Below are positions 21,458-35,212 of a DNA stretch of 64,000 nt, one piece after another. Position 1 is the stretch's first letter. Each line of letters begins with the position of its first letter. The DNA is from Erpobdella octoculata (lineage: Eukaryota; Annelida; Clitellata; Hirudinida; Erpobdellidae). Location of the stretch: contig OZ022238.1 of assembly GCA_963978895.1 (NCBI GenBank), positions 42,465,155-42,529,154 on the forward strand. The letters are read 5' to 3'. A program made the translations under genes and the position numbers. The notes beneath the pieces were generated by a model. That model was given only the letters and a program-made list of their open reading frames with translations, did no database searches and was not told the origin of the DNA.

Positions 21458-23103
21458 AATTATAAAATGCTAAAAAAAGATAATGTTTTAAATTATGTTT
21501 TGTTTAACGATATTATATTTAAAAGCATTGAAAACATTTGATATATACCTTTCATATATCTCTACAGATGTTTGATAGATTCCAATCGAATTAAAACTTA
21601 TAATCTTGTATTGAACATATTTGAACGGGACGTTGAAGACGCAGCAAACTTGATTGGCCATCTTTTATCAGTTTTGAAACCTACATTTTTTTCTTCTCTG
21701 ATTGTAGTTGTTCTGAGACTTTCAATCTCACCCGTCACTTTTGTCAAAACTCTTTCAAGAATCTCACGGTGCTCGAATTAAAGATACGCTGCAAAAATCA
21801 GTGTCCAAAACTGTTGTCCATGTTACACCACGAGAAGGAGAAATGCAGTTGTAAATTCGACAACCCCTTTGACTGTCCAAACTTGGTTGAATTATATCTT
21901 ACTTGCCGCTTTCAATTATATCTTCCTTGCCACTATGGAATGAAGTGTTGTGGTATTATAGATGTCTTGAAGATCCCTTTTCCGGATTCAAATCTCAAGC
22001 GTTTTTTGTACGACTCATGTGAAGTGACGCTATCAGTATTCGAAGTTTTATCTAGATGTATCAATCTCGAAAAATTGGCGATAGTTAATTCGTATTTGAG
22101 TGATAAGAATTCCTTCACACCAAGTTTGTTCAATGCCATTTCTAAGTTAGTCAACTTAAGCTGGTTAGATCTTAGCAATAATACATACTCACTGGACTCT
22201 CATCAAGAAGAATTGCTAAAGATTGAACTTGTGAATATAACCGGCCAGTTAACTAACTTAAAGCATCTAGAAATGTGTGACTATTTATGCAATATTTATA
22301 ACGACACCACGCCGCTACAGATGAAAACATTTGACTTAGGTGTGATGGAATGTCATCCCAAAAATATAAAAGCCAAAGTTTTAGGCAGTTACAAGAACTG
22401 TAAAAAATTGGTACACAAAATTACGTTTTGCCTGTGGTCAGAGAGGTCTCTTTGCCTGTGTTTAAATAAAGTACATAGGCGATTGGACTTGGAAAATGTT
22501 ACTATTGAGCCAACGGAAGTGCACGGCATTGTGCAACTGGTTTACAAAGGGTGAAAGTTATATCGTCACAAATACATTATAGTTGAAAAATGTTTGCGCT
22601 GTGTTGAACATCTGTCACTGTCAACTCCCGGCATGACATCACAAGACATTTATCAGCTGGCAAGCATTTTCATGAAAGATACATTCCTAACTTACGGAGT
22701 AACTCAAACGGCACTTTATTACTTCACCGACATTTTGATACCTGATGTTATATGGAAAGTTTTGCTCAGTAACAATGAACTGATAGAGAATTATATCAAA
22801 CGAGCTTATACTGAACTTATTTTCCTTTACCGTTTGATATCATTGTGTCTATAGAACCTTCAACTTTATAAGGAGGCCCTATCTCAAACATTTACCGCTA
22901 TTAAAATCATAAGACAATGGTTGGATCAAAACCCTCGGAACGCTTCCCATCTATACATAATTACATACCAATTTATTGGTATAATTAAGAGTTACAAAAA
23001 CGATAGGAATGTATTATTTAATTTTGACGACACTGATATTGAAAAGGTTTATGAAGAGATACATGAAAAAATGGTCAAAAATACTGACCGGGATTATTGT
23101 TGA
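21458..23103 (+). pseudogene. LRR-protein gene copy A, remainder (decayed)
   Basis: Counterpart of copy B (28379-30805), with LRR-type stretches (CPNLVELYL, LVNLSWLDLSNN, LTNLKHLEM). It carries at least three lesions relative to copy B: a one-base deletion in the T-run near 21690, TGA at 22552-22554 where copy B has TTA, and TAG at about 22852-22854 where copy B has AAG. It lacks the roughly 790 bp insert of copy B and so shows the ancestral continuous frame at that point (about 22365-22375). With the first exon cut off by the Ty3 element, it is a pseudogene. Confidence 0.85.
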
Positions 23104-23261
23104 TTATATTACCTAATTGTGCCTCAACGTCGGATGCAAATGATTTTGAAAATTTGTTTAGCAGACGTGCAAGCTTATATTATAATTTTTATTATAATTT
23201 TGTATCAAGAAATTATTAAAAATGTTATTCTATAATATCTTATTGAAAAATTGTAATAAAG

Positions 23262-23450
23262 ACTAGCTGGGTACCCGCGTTGCCCGGGGATTTTAGATAT
23301 TTTCAATTTTTTTTCTCTTGCTCCCGTTTCCTTCCCCGCCTGCTTTCCCGCTCCCGGTCGCTTTCCCGCTCTCGGTCGCATTCGTTCCCGGTCGCTTTTA
23401 CGCTCCCGGTCACTTTCCCGCTTCCGGTCGCTTTTGTGACCGATTTCATT
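23262..23450 (-). repeat. Helitron-like 3' terminus variant, copy A
   Basis: ACTAGCTGGGTACCCGCGTT then GCCCGGGG: read on the minus strand this is a GC hairpin followed by CTAG-T. CGGTCGCTTTCCCGCTCC-type repeats follow. The same unit occurs in copy B at 30954-31190. Confidence 0.6.
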
Positions 23451-23479
23451 TTGTTACACACTTTTACTTAACTTGACTT

Positions 23480-23986
23480 CTCTGTCTGTCTGTCTGTCTG
23501 TCTGTCTGTATATCTGTCTGTCTATCTGTCTATCTGTCTATCTGTCTATCTGTCTATCTGTCTATCTGTCTATCTGTCTATCTGTCTGTCTGTCTGTCTA
23601 TCTGTCTATCTGTCTATCTGTCTATCTGTCTATCTGTCTATCTGTCTATCTGTCTATCTGTCTATCTGTCTATCTGTCTATCTGTCTATCTGTCTATCTG
23701 TCTATCTGTCTATCTGTCTATCTGTCTATCTGTCTATCTGTCTATCTGTCTATCTGTCTATCTGTCTATCTGTCTATCTGTCTATCTGTCTATCTGTCTA
23801 TCTGTCTATCTGTCTATCTGTCTATCTGTCTATCTGTCTATCTGTCTATCTGTCTATCTGTCTATCTGTCTATCTGTCTATCTGTCTATCTGTCTATCTG
23901 TCTATCTGTCTATCTGTCTATCTGTCTATCTGTCTATCTGTCTATCTGTCTATCTGTCTATCTGTCTATCTGTCTATCTGTCTATT
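23480..23986 (+). repeat. (TCTG/TCTA)n array, expanded copy
   Basis: About 500 bp of TCTATCTG octamers. The matching array in copy B (31226-31350) is only about 125 bp, so it changed length after the duplication. Ser-Val-Cys-Leu frames through it are artefacts. Confidence 0.97.
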
Positions 23987-24290
23987 GGACAAAATTTAAT
24001 CAAATAATAATATGTGATACTTTCGTCGAACTATTTATTGTCTATGCTAATATGCTCGTTGTTTATGTAACCGAATGTGGCCTACACAATCGATTATATA
24101 AAAGTGTGGTTTTAAAAACAATTGTTTTTTGATTCACTTGTTCACAAACTTTTATTTAGGTTACAATCTCTGTTTGTGTGTGTGTCTGTGTCTTTCTCTG
24201 TACACAAATCTTCCAAGTGAAATTTAACGATATTATGTACAACTATAAAAAGGATTTTTAATAATATATACATACATTTATTTATAGAAC
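23987..24290. other. Duplicated non-coding segment
   Basis: Unique-type AT-rich sequence shared with 31465-31767 in copy B. No gene seen. Confidence 0.7.
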
Positions 24291-25035
24291 ACTAGCGGGG
24301 TTACCCGGCGTTGCACGGGGTTTTTAGAGGTTTTTCTAATGTTTGTCCCTCTCGCTCCCGTTTCCTTCTCCACTTTCCCGTTTTCGTCGCGTTCCCGGTC
24401 GCTTTTCCGCTCTCGGTCGTTTTCCAGCTCCCGGTCGCTTTCACGCTCAGAAGTTTTGTTATCGACTTTCTCTCTTGCTCGCGTTTTCTTCCAAGCTTGC
24501 TCTCCCGATTCCAGTCGCTTTCCGCGTTCCCGGTCGCTTTCCGCGTTCCCGGTCGCTTTCCCGTTCCCGGTCGCTTTCCGTTCCCGGTCGCTTTCCCGTT
24601 CCCGGTCGCTTTCCCGTTCCCGGTCGTTTTCCCGTTCCCGGTCGCTTTCCCGTTCCCGCTCACGCTTGCTCTCCCGTCCCCGGTCATGCTTGCTCTCCCA
24701 TTCCCGGTCACGCTCATTTTCTCTTTTCCATTCTTTCATAACTTCTGTTAGCCTATAAAACGTAAAATAGATTTGCTAAGACTATATATATATGAATGTT
24801 TGTGGGTTAGTTTGTCTATTATAGAAACGGGAAAGCGACCCGGAACGGACAGCGAGTGGGAGCGGGAATGCGACACGGAACGGACAGCGAGCGGGAGCGG
24901 AAATGCGACCGGCAGCGGGAAAACGACCGAAAACGGGAAAGCGAACAGGAGTGGGAAAGCAGGTGGGAAAGGAAACGGGAGAGAAAGAGACAAACATTAG
25001 AAAAACCCCTAAAAGACCCGGGTATCTCCGCTAGT
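24291..25035. repeat. G-rich fold-back unit 2 (Helitron-like termini)
   Basis: Starts ACTAGCGGGGTTACCCGGCG and ends GGGTATCTCCGCTAGT, with inverted arms (TTTTTAGAGGTTTTTCTAAT at the left and its inverse at the right). The middle holds 18 bp repeats in opposite orientations, joined by a unique core (about 24735-24830, CATAACTTCTGTTAGCCTAT). The same core occurs in units 4, 5 and 8. SR-protein-like frames are an artefact of the 18 bp period. Confidence 0.65.
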
Positions 25036-25119
25036 ACATACATAAAAACAGACACAGACACACATACATGCACATACACATACATACATACACATACGCA
25101 CATACATATATATATAGTT

Positions 25120-25348
25120 CCCGCTCGCTCACCCGCTCCGCTCATTTTGTGACGGATTTCAAAGCAACCGGGAACGGGAAAGCGACCGGGAACGGGAAAG
25201 CGACCGGGAACGGGAAAGCGACCGGGAACGGGAAAGCGACCGGGAACGGGACGAAAACGGGAAAGTGGAGAAGGAAACGGGAGCGAGAGAGACAAACATT
25301 AGAAAAACCTCTAAAAAACCCCGGGCAACGCCGGGTAACCCCGCTAGT
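25120..25348 (+). repeat. G-rich unit 3 with flanking module
   Basis: Begins in the module GTTCCCGCTCGCTCACCCGC, has five near-perfect CGACCGGGAACGGGAAAG repeats (25165-25250), and ends CCGGGTAACCCCGCTAGT. Confidence 0.6.
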
Positions 25349-25522
25349 ATATATATATGTATGTGCGTATGTATGTGTGTATGTATGTATGTATGTATGT
25401 ATGTATGTATGTATGTATGTATGTATGTATGTATGTATGTATGTATGTATGTATGTATGTATGTATGTATGTATGTATGTATGTATGTATGTGTATGTTC
25501 ATGTATGTGTGTTTATGTATGT
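25349..25522 (+). repeat. (GTAT)n microsatellite
   Basis: About 30 copies of GTAT between two CTAG-T ends of neighbouring G-rich units. Confidence 0.95.
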
Positions 25523-26180
25523 ACTAGCGAGATACCCGGCGTTGCCCGGGTTTTTTTAGAGGTTTTTCTAATGTTTGTCTCTTTCTCTCCCGTTTCCTTT
25601 CCCACCTGCTTTCCCACTCCTGTTCGCTTTCCCGTTTTCGGTCGTTTTCCCGCTGCCGGTCGCTTTCCCGCTGCCGGTCGTTTCCTGTTCCCGGTCGCTG
25701 TCCCATTCCCGCTCACGTTTGCTTTCCCATTCCCGCTCACGCTTGCTTTTCCGTTCCCGCTCGCTGTCCATTCCGGGTCGCTTTTCCGTTTTTATAATAG
25801 ACAAACTAACCCACAAACATTCATATATATATATAGTCTTAGCAAATCTATTTTACGTTTTATAGGCTAACAGAAGTTATGAAAGAATCGAAAAGAGAAA
25901 ATGAGCGTGAACGGGAACGGGAACGGGAACGGGAGAGCAATCGTTACCGGGAATGGGAGAGCAAGCATGACCGGGAACCAGAGAGCAAGCGTGAGCGGGA
26001 ACGGGAAAGCGACCGGGAACGGAAAATCGACCTGGAACGGGAAAGCGACCGGGAACGCGGAAGCGACTGGAATCGGGAGAGCAAGCTTGGAAGGAAACGC
26101 GAGCAAGAGAGAAAATCGATAGCAAAACTTCTGAGCGGGAAAGCGACCGGGAACTGGAAAACGACCGAGAGCGGAGACAA
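25523..26180. repeat. G-rich fold-back unit 4, truncated
   Basis: Left end ACTAGCGAGATACCCGGCG. The core GCTAACAGAAGTTATGAAAG is at about 25865-25884. The right arm breaks off in GAGAGCGGAGACAATTAGCC, where the next repeat family begins. Confidence 0.6.
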
Positions 26181-27436
<1,256 letters not shown>

Positions 27437-27476
27437 CCCGACAGGCGAACGCTCTACCGCTCTGCCACCAGTGCCT
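27437..27476 (-). other. tRNA 5'-half-like fragment with A box
   Basis: Minus strand: GCACTGGTGGCAGAGCGGTA continuing GAGCGTTCGCCTGTCGGG. TGGCAGAGCGGTAGAGC fits a tRNA D arm / pol III A box, and CCTGTCGG could be an anticodon-loop region. There is no T arm or B box, so it is a tRNA-derived or SINE-head fragment, not a full tRNA gene. Confidence 0.45.
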
Positions 27477-28125
<649 letters not shown>

Positions 28126-28266
28126 TTAATTGAAAACTGTAATGCGTTTCTCGTCTATAAGAACGTCATCGAGCGTTTCACTGCAAAAACAACTTTATAC
28201 TTCACCTGATGTAAATGACTATAAACTAGACTAAACTTAAAAAAACTGCAAGAAAATAGTTAAAAA

Positions 28267-30805
28267 ATGGGAGTTTATAGATGTCATAGATGTAAATCAC
28301 TTAAAATATTTTGCCAAGAGTTTTCCGCTGAAAATTTTCCAAAAGTATTTTTTGAGCCGATTGAAGTTGACCTTCATCAGAATTATAAAATGCTAAAAAA
28401 AGATAATGTTTTAAATTATGTTTTGTTTAACGATATTATATTTAAAAGCATTGAAAACATTTGATATATACCTTTCATATATCTCTACAGATGTTTGATA
28501 GATTCCAATCGAATTAAAACTTATAATCTTGTATTGAAGATATTTGAACGGGACGTTGAAGACGCAGAAAACTTGATTGGCCATCTTTTATCTGTTTTGA
28601 AACCTACAATTTTTTTCTTTTCTGATTGTAGTTGTTCTGAGACTTTCAATCTCACTCGTCACTTTTGTCAAAACTCTTTCAAGAATCTCACGGTGCTCGA
28701 ATTAAAGATACGCTGCAAAAATCAGTGTTCAAAACTGTTGTCCATGTTACACCACGAGGAGAAATGCAGTTGTAAATTCGACAACCCCTTTGACTGTCCA
28801 AACTTGGTTGAATTATATCTTACTTGCCGCTTTCAATTATATCTTCCTTGCCACTATGGAATGAAGTGTTGTGGTATTATAGATGTCTTGAAGATCCCTT
28901 TTCCGGCTTCAAATCTCAAGCGTTTTTCGTACGACTCATGTGAAGTGACGCTATCAGTATTCGAAGTTTTATCTAGATGTATCAATCTCGAAAAATTGGC
29001 GATAGTTAATTCGTATTTGAGTGATAAGAATTCCTTCACACCAAGTTTGTTCAATGCCATTTCTAAGTTAGTCAACTTAAGCTGGTTAGATCTTAGCAAT
29101 AATACATACTCACTGGACTCTCATCAAGAAGAATTGCTAAAGGTTGAACTTGTGAATATAATCGGCCAGTTAACTAACTTAAAGTGTGACTATTTATGCA
29201 ATATTTATAACGACACCACGCCGCTACAGATGAAAACATTTGACTACTTAGGTGTGATGGAATGTCGTCCCAAAAATATACAAGTAAATTAAAAACGAAT
29301 TTTTAAAACCAATGCTCCTATATGTAATTAAAACACAAATTTTGCAATCAATTTTTTCTTATATTACTCTTTTAATTTATGTTAAAGTCGAAATATCTTA
29401 ATTATATCGAAATATCGAAATTAATTAAAATTATCTAAATTAATTGACTTATTGTAAAACTAATAATTGAATATTGCATTGTCTTCTATTTTAAGCATAT
29501 ATGCAAAATTTGAAAAAATCTATCATCAGGAAGTGACTCAAAAATTGATTGCAAGATTTGAAACAGACAGAGAAACAAACAGACAGACAGAGAAACAGAG
29601 ACGACGAGTTAATAAAAGCATTGGTAATAATAATAAAAATATCATCAAAAAGCATCGAATTTAAATATCTCAACTATTTTCATGAAAATTTCGTACACGC
29701 TTGAGAATCGCGGTCAGTGAGTGTGGCTCGTGTTAACTTGGTAAAATAGTCTGCCAGTCGGTTAGCGTTTTGTGGTCAAGAAAACCCTCAAGAAAACCCT
29801 CAAGAAAACCCTCAAGAAAACCCTCAAGAAAACCCTCAAGAAACCCCTCGATAAAATCCTCAAGAAAATTAACTAAATTAATTGACTTATTGTAAAACTA
29901 ATAATTGAATATTGCATTGTCTTCTATCTTGAGCATGTATGCAAAATTTGAAAGAAATCTATCATCAGGAAGTGACTCAAAAATTGATTGCAAGATTTGA
30001 AACAGACAGAGAAACAGACAGAGAAACAGACAGAGAAACAGAGCCGACGAGTTAATAAAAGCATTGGTAAAAAGCCAAAGTTTTAGGCAGTTACAAGAAC
30101 TGTAAAAAATTGGTACACAAAATTACGTTTTGCCTGTGGTCAGAGATGTCTCTTTGCTTGTGTTTAAATAAAGTACATAGGCGATTGGACTTGGAAAATG
30201 TTACTATTGAGCCAACGGAAGTGCACGGCATTGTGCAACTGGTTTACAAAGGGTTAAAGTTATATCGTCACAAATACATTATGGTTGAAAAATGTTTGCG
30301 CTGTGTTGAACATCTGTCACTGTCAACTCCCGGCATGACATCACAAGACATTTATCAGCTGGCAAGCATTTTCATGAAAGATACATTCCTAACTTACGGA
30401 GTAACTCAAACGGCACTTTATTACTTCACCGACATTTTTATACCTGATGTTATATGGAAAGTTTTGCTCAATAACAATGAACTGATAGAGAATTATATCA
30501 AACGAGCTTATACTGAACTTATTTTCCTTTACCGTTTGATATCATTGTGTCTAAAGAACCTTCAACTTTATAAGGAGGCCCTATCTCAAACATTTACCGC
30601 TATTAAAATCATAAGACATTGGTTGGATCAAAACCCTCGGAACGCTTCCCATCTATACATAATTACATACCAATTTATTGGTATAATTAAGAGTTACAAA
30701 AACGATAGGAATGTATTATTTAATTTTGACGACACTGATATTGAAAAGGTTTATGAAGAGATACATGAAAAAATGGTCAAAAATACTGACCGGGATTATT
30801 GTTGA
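28267..30805 (+). CDS. LRR protein, copy B (structure uncertain)
   Basis: Proposed exons: 28267-28424 (starts MGVYRCHRCKSLK), a 66 bp intron (28425-28490, ending CTCTACAG), and 28491 onward. Exon 2 encodes leucine-rich repeats (NLTVLELKI, CPNLVELYL, INLEKLAIV, LVNLSWLDLSNN). The frame ends at 29290-29292 inside an insert absent from copy A. The homologous frame resumes at about 30072 and runs to TGA 30803-30805; this part is helical (VHGIVQLVYKGLKLYRHK; YTELIFLYRLISLCLKNLQL). LRRs followed by a helical repeat recall ZYG11/ZER1 substrate receptors of CUL2 ligases, a weak resemblance only. A direct splice across the insert gives a frameshift, so the product may be truncated or two-part. Function unknown. 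Confidence 0.5.
29281..30070 (+). repeat. Insert present only in copy B, with internal direct repeats
   Basis: Two roughly 195 bp direct repeats (about 29430-29635 and 29875-30070; both contain CAGGAAGTGACTCAAAAATT and end GTTAATAAAAGCATTGG) flank a middle part with six AAGAAAACCCTC 12-mers (29779-29850). The insert may be flanked by TA. I cannot assign it to a known element. Confidence 0.7.
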
Positions 30806-30953
30806 TTATATTACCTAATTGTGCCACAACGTCGGATGCAAATGATTTTGAAAATTTGTTTAGCAAACGTGCAAGCTTATATTATAATTTTTATTATCAA
30901 GAAATTATTAAAAATGTTATTCTATAATTTCTTATTGAAAAATTGTAATAAAG

Positions 30954-31190
30954 ACTAGCTGGGTACCCGCGTTGCCCGGAGATTTGAGATATTTTCAATT
31001 TTTTTTCTCTTGCTCCCGTTTCCTTCCCCGCCTGCTCTCCCGCTCCCGGTCACTTTCCCGCTCTCGGTCGCATTCGTTCCCGGTCGCTTTTACGCTCCCG
31101 GTCACTTTCCCGCTCTCGGTCGCATTCGTTCCCGGTCGCTTTTACGCTCCCGGTCACTTTCCCGCTCCCGGTCGCTTTTGTGACCGATTT
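30954..31190 (-). repeat. Helitron-like 3' terminus variant, copy B
   Basis: Counterpart of 23262-23450, but with one extra CGTTCCCGGTCGCTTTTACG repeat block. Confidence 0.6.
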
Positions 31191-31225
31191 CATTTTGTTA
31201 CACACTTTTACTTAACTTGACTTCT

Positions 31226-31264
31226 CTGTCTGTCTGTCTATCTGTCTGTCTATCTGTCTGTCTA

Positions 31265-31295
<31 letters not shown>

Positions 31296-31350
31296 GTCTG
31301 TCTATCTGTCTGTCTGTCTATCTGTCTGTCTATCTGTCTATCTGTCTGTC
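31226..31350 (+). repeat. (TCTG/TCTA)n array, short copy
   Basis: About 125 bp, against about 500 bp in copy A. Confidence 0.95.
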
Positions 31351-31767
31351 GTCAAATTTTGCAATCGATCTTAGACTAACTTCTCGATGAGCTAGAAACT
31401 TAAAAATTTAAACATACCTCCAAACTAATTAACAAAGCATTCTATCAAATTTTCGGATCGATTGGACAAAATTTAATTAAATAATTATATGTGATACTTT
31501 CGTCGAACTATTTATTGTCTATGCTAATATGCTCGTTGTTTATGTAACCGAATGTGGCCTACACAATCGATTATATAAAAGTGTGTTTTTAAAAACAATT
31601 GTTTTTTGATTCACTTGTTCACAAACTTTTATTTAGGTTACAATCTCTGTTTGTGTGTGTGTCTGTGTCTTTCTCTGTACACAAATCTTGCAAGTGAAAT
31701 TTAACGATATTATGTACAACTATAAAAAGGATTTTTAATAATATATACATACATTTATTTATAGAAC

Positions 31768-32729
31768 ACTAGCGGGGTTACCCGGCGTTGCACGGGGTTT
31801 TTAGAGGTTTTTCTAATGTTTGTCCCTCTCGCTCCCGTTTCCTTCTCCACTTTCCCGTTTTCGTCGCGTTCCCGGTCGCTGTTCCGCTCTCATCACATCA
31901 CATCACATCACATCACACCACACCACACCAAACCGTTTTCGTCGCGTTCCCGGTCGCTTTTCCACTCTCGGTCGTTTTCCAGCTCCCGTTCGCTTTCCCG
32001 CTCAGAAGTTTTGTTATCGATTTTCTCTCTTGCTCGCGTTTCCTTCCAAGCTTGCTCTCCCGATTCCAGTCGCTTTCCGCGTTCCCGGTCGCTTTCCGCG
32101 TTCCCGGTCGCTTTCCGCGTTCCCGGTTGCTTTCCCGTTCCCGGTCGCTTTCCCATTCCCGGTCGCTTTCCCGTTCCCGGTCGCTTTCCCGTTCCCGGTC
32201 GCTTTCCCGTTCGCGGTCGCTTTCCCGTTCCCGGTCGCTTTCCCGTTCCCGGTCGCTTTCCCGTTCCCGCTTGCTCTCTCGTTCCCGGTCACGGTTGCTC
32301 TCCCGTTCACGCTCATTTTTTCTTTTCCATTTTTTCATAACTTCTGTTAGCCTATAAAACGTAAAATAGATTTGCTAAGACTATATATATATATATATGA
32401 TTGTTTGTGGGTTAGTTTGTCTATTATAGAAACGGGAAAGCGACCCGGAACGGACAGCGAGCGGGAACGGAAAAGCAAGCGTGAGCGGGAATGGGAGAGC
32501 AAACGTGAGCGGGAAAGCGACCGGGAGTGGTAAAGCGACCGGGAGCGGGAAAGCGACCGGGAGCGGGAAAGCGACCGGGAGCGGGAAAGCGACCGGGAGC
32601 GGGAAAACGACCGAAAACGGGAAAACGAACGGGAGTGGGAAAGCAGGTGGGAAAGGAAACGGGAGAGAAAGAGACAAACATTAGAAAAACCTCTAAAAAA
32701 CCCGGGCAACGCCGGGTATCTCCGCTAGT
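31768..32729. repeat. G-rich fold-back unit 5 (Helitron-like termini)
   Basis: ACTAGCGGGGTTACCCGGCG at the left, GGGTATCTCCGCTAGT at the right, inverted arms, 18 bp repeats facing each other around the core CATAACTTCTGTTAGCCTAT (32335-32354). A short CATCA/CACAC block at 31892-31932 interrupts the left arm. Confidence 0.65.
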
Positions 32730-33043
32730 ACATACATAAACACACACACAGACACACATACATGCACATACACATACATACATACACACATACATACGCA
32801 CATACATACATATATATATAGTTCCCGCTCGCTCACCCGCTCCGCTCCGCTCATTTTGTGACGGATTTCAAATTTTTTTTTTTTATTTGACTCCCCTTGA
32901 CTCTCAAGGTTGTGTGAAAATTTCATTACGATCGGATGAATGGTGTAGCAATGCATAAAGGACATTAACATATAAACATATATACATATATACAAACATT
33001 CATTTTTATATATATAGATATATATGAACAATATTTTATATAA

Positions 33044-34481
33044 TCTATATATATAAAAGAACATGTCCTGACTGACAGATGACTGACTCATAATCAACGC
33101 CGAGCTCAAACGCCTCATCCTAGGAACGTGAAATTTGGAACTTATATTACTTTTATAGCGTAAACATCCGCTAAGAAAGGATTTTTGAAAATTTTGCTCC
33201 TGAGGGGAAAAAACTGGAAAACAAACTTTTTTCTAAAAATTTTTTCTAAAATTTTTTTTTGAAATTTGGTATATAGATTCTTTTTGAAAAATAAAAAGAT
33301 ACGTGTTTCACCATTTTTTGAAAATTCGGTTTCCCGGACCTCAAATGTGGGTTGGAAAATTGGGTTATTTGGTTTTTAAAGTAGCTTCTACTCAAAAACT
33401 GTTAATGCTACAGGAGTAAAAATTAGTATTTAGTTTCTACTCCAAAAATAATGAAATACGTGTTTTAGCATTTTTTGAAAATTTGGTTTCCAGGACTTCA
33501 AATGTGGGGTGGAAAATAAGGCTAATTGTCTTTTATAGTAACTGCTACTCAAAAACAGTAAATACCACAGATGTAAAAATTATTATTTAGTTTCTTTTCT
33601 AAAAATAAAGATATACGTGTTTCACCATTTTATACAAATTTGGTTTCCCGGACCTCAAATGTGGGTTGGAAAATTGGGTTATTTGGTTTTTAAAGTAGCT
33701 TCTACTCAAAAACTGTTAATGCTACAAAAGTAAAAATTAGTATTTAGTTTCTACTCTAAAAATAAGGATATATGTGTTTCACCATTTTTTGAAATTTTGG
33801 TTTTCAGGACCTCAAATGTGGGGTGGAAAAAAGTTTCTTTGGTTTTTAAAGTAACTGCTACTCAAAAACTGTGAATGCTACAGATGTCAAAATTAGTATT
33901 TAGTATTTACTCAAAAAATTATGATATAAGTGTTTCAACATTTTTTTAAAAATTTGGTTTCCAGGACATCAAATGTGGGGTGGAAAAAAGGGTTATTTGA
34001 TTTCAAAATAACTGCTACTCAAAAACTGTAAGTGCTACAAATGTAAAAATTAGTATTTTGAAGTTTTGTGCCGGTTAAAAGTAGCTAAGTTCAGTTTATC
34101 ACCGGCCGGGCCAAGCCGTTATTTTAGAGTCTTCACACGGGTCAGGCCAAACCTTAAATCAAAGTGGAACGGGCCGAGGTTTTTCACCAAGTATATAGAT
34201 ATTTTAGTGATTTTAGGGTCTTCAGTTGGGCCGGGCCAAACCTGAAGTCAAGGTGGGACGGGACGAAGTTTTTCATCAAGTATATAGAACTTCTAAGCCT
34301 GTAAGAATGGGCCGGGCCTAATTCAGACGGGCTGTGCCGGGCAAGGAGTTTGGGTTTTTAAAACGGGCTGGGCTAAGTTGTCGACGGGCCGAGCCGAGAC
34401 CTAAAAAATTGATCTCTACTATGGATGCACGGTTCAAACTCTCTAATTTCATGCGAGCGAAGCCGCAACGGGCACTGCTAG
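33044..34481 (+). repeat. Family H unit, full length (Helitron-like)
   Basis: 5' end TCTATATATATAAAAGAACA, then TGTCCTGACTGAC. A roughly 300 bp unique part is followed by about five tandem 155-160 bp modules (each with GGTTTCC.GGAC.TCAAATGTGG), a GGCCGGGCC-rich stretch (34090-34400), and 3' end GCCGCAACGGGCACTGCTAG followed by T. A 5' TC and a 3' CTAG before T fit Helitron ends; no Rep/helicase gene is present. Confidence 0.6.
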
Positions 34482-34529
34482 TTCTAGATATGGGCATAGA
34501 GACTTATAGTTTGCGCCCATCATTTCCTT

Positions 34530-34735
34530 TATGTTATGTTATGTTATGTTATGTTATGTTATGTTATGTTATGTTATGTTATGTTATGTTATGTTATGTT
34601 ATGTTATGTTATGTTATGTTATGTTATGTTATGTTATGTTATGTTATGTTATGTTATGTTATGTTATGTTATGTTATGTTATGTTATGTTATGTTATGTT
34701 ATGTTATGTTATGTTATGTTATGTTATGTTATGTT
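34530..34735 (+). repeat. (ATGTT)n pentanucleotide array
   Basis: About 41 perfect copies; Met-Leu-Cys-Tyr-Val frames are artefacts. Confidence 0.98.
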
Positions 34736-35161
34736 AACCAGCTTTTTGACTAGCTAGGAAGCTGAAACTTTCAGCATAGCTTTATATTGGATGATAATAC
34801 ACAATTCAATTAAAAAAAACTCAATTTGAACATCTTTCGTATTTCTAAATTGAATGTATTTGAAATTAAAGTTTGTGTTAAAAAATTCGTTTTTTCCTTT
34901 ACTTGTTGTTTCTATAACCGTGTTCCATTTATGGCAACTTTCTCTAGTTATCACATCAGCTGGCAATTCAAAGTTAAAATTAAAAAAAAATAAACTTTTT
35001 AAAAACTAGTCTCATGATAAGTTATACAGATCTGTTCATTAAATTCAAACTGAGCACCCTAGTCTTATCATAATACTAGTTTTATTTATTTTTATTTTCT
35101 ACTTTTTAGTCTTTACACTTTTTTAATTATCTTCACAATTATCCGACACTCACTATAAATC

Positions 35162-35195
<34 letters not shown>

Positions 35196-35212
35196 GAATG
35201 TTTGTATGTATA
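34736..35212. other. Intergenic, no recognisable feature
   Basis: AT-rich. A short (TA)n lies at 35165-35192. No gene or RNA seen. Confidence 0.5.

Noticed and set aside
23473..24132. 219-residue Cys-Leu-Ser-Val frame
   Set aside because: Translation of the TCTG/TCTA array.
27437..27476. Functional tRNA gene
   Set aside because: Only a 5'-half-like sequence; no T arm, no B box, no acceptor pairing.
29779..29850. Regular short repeats that might suggest a CRISPR array
   Set aside because: 12-mers directly adjacent with no spacers, in a eukaryotic genome; a minisatellite.
34531..34757. Met-Leu-Cys-Tyr-Val frames
   Set aside because: Translation of the ATGTT pentanucleotide array.
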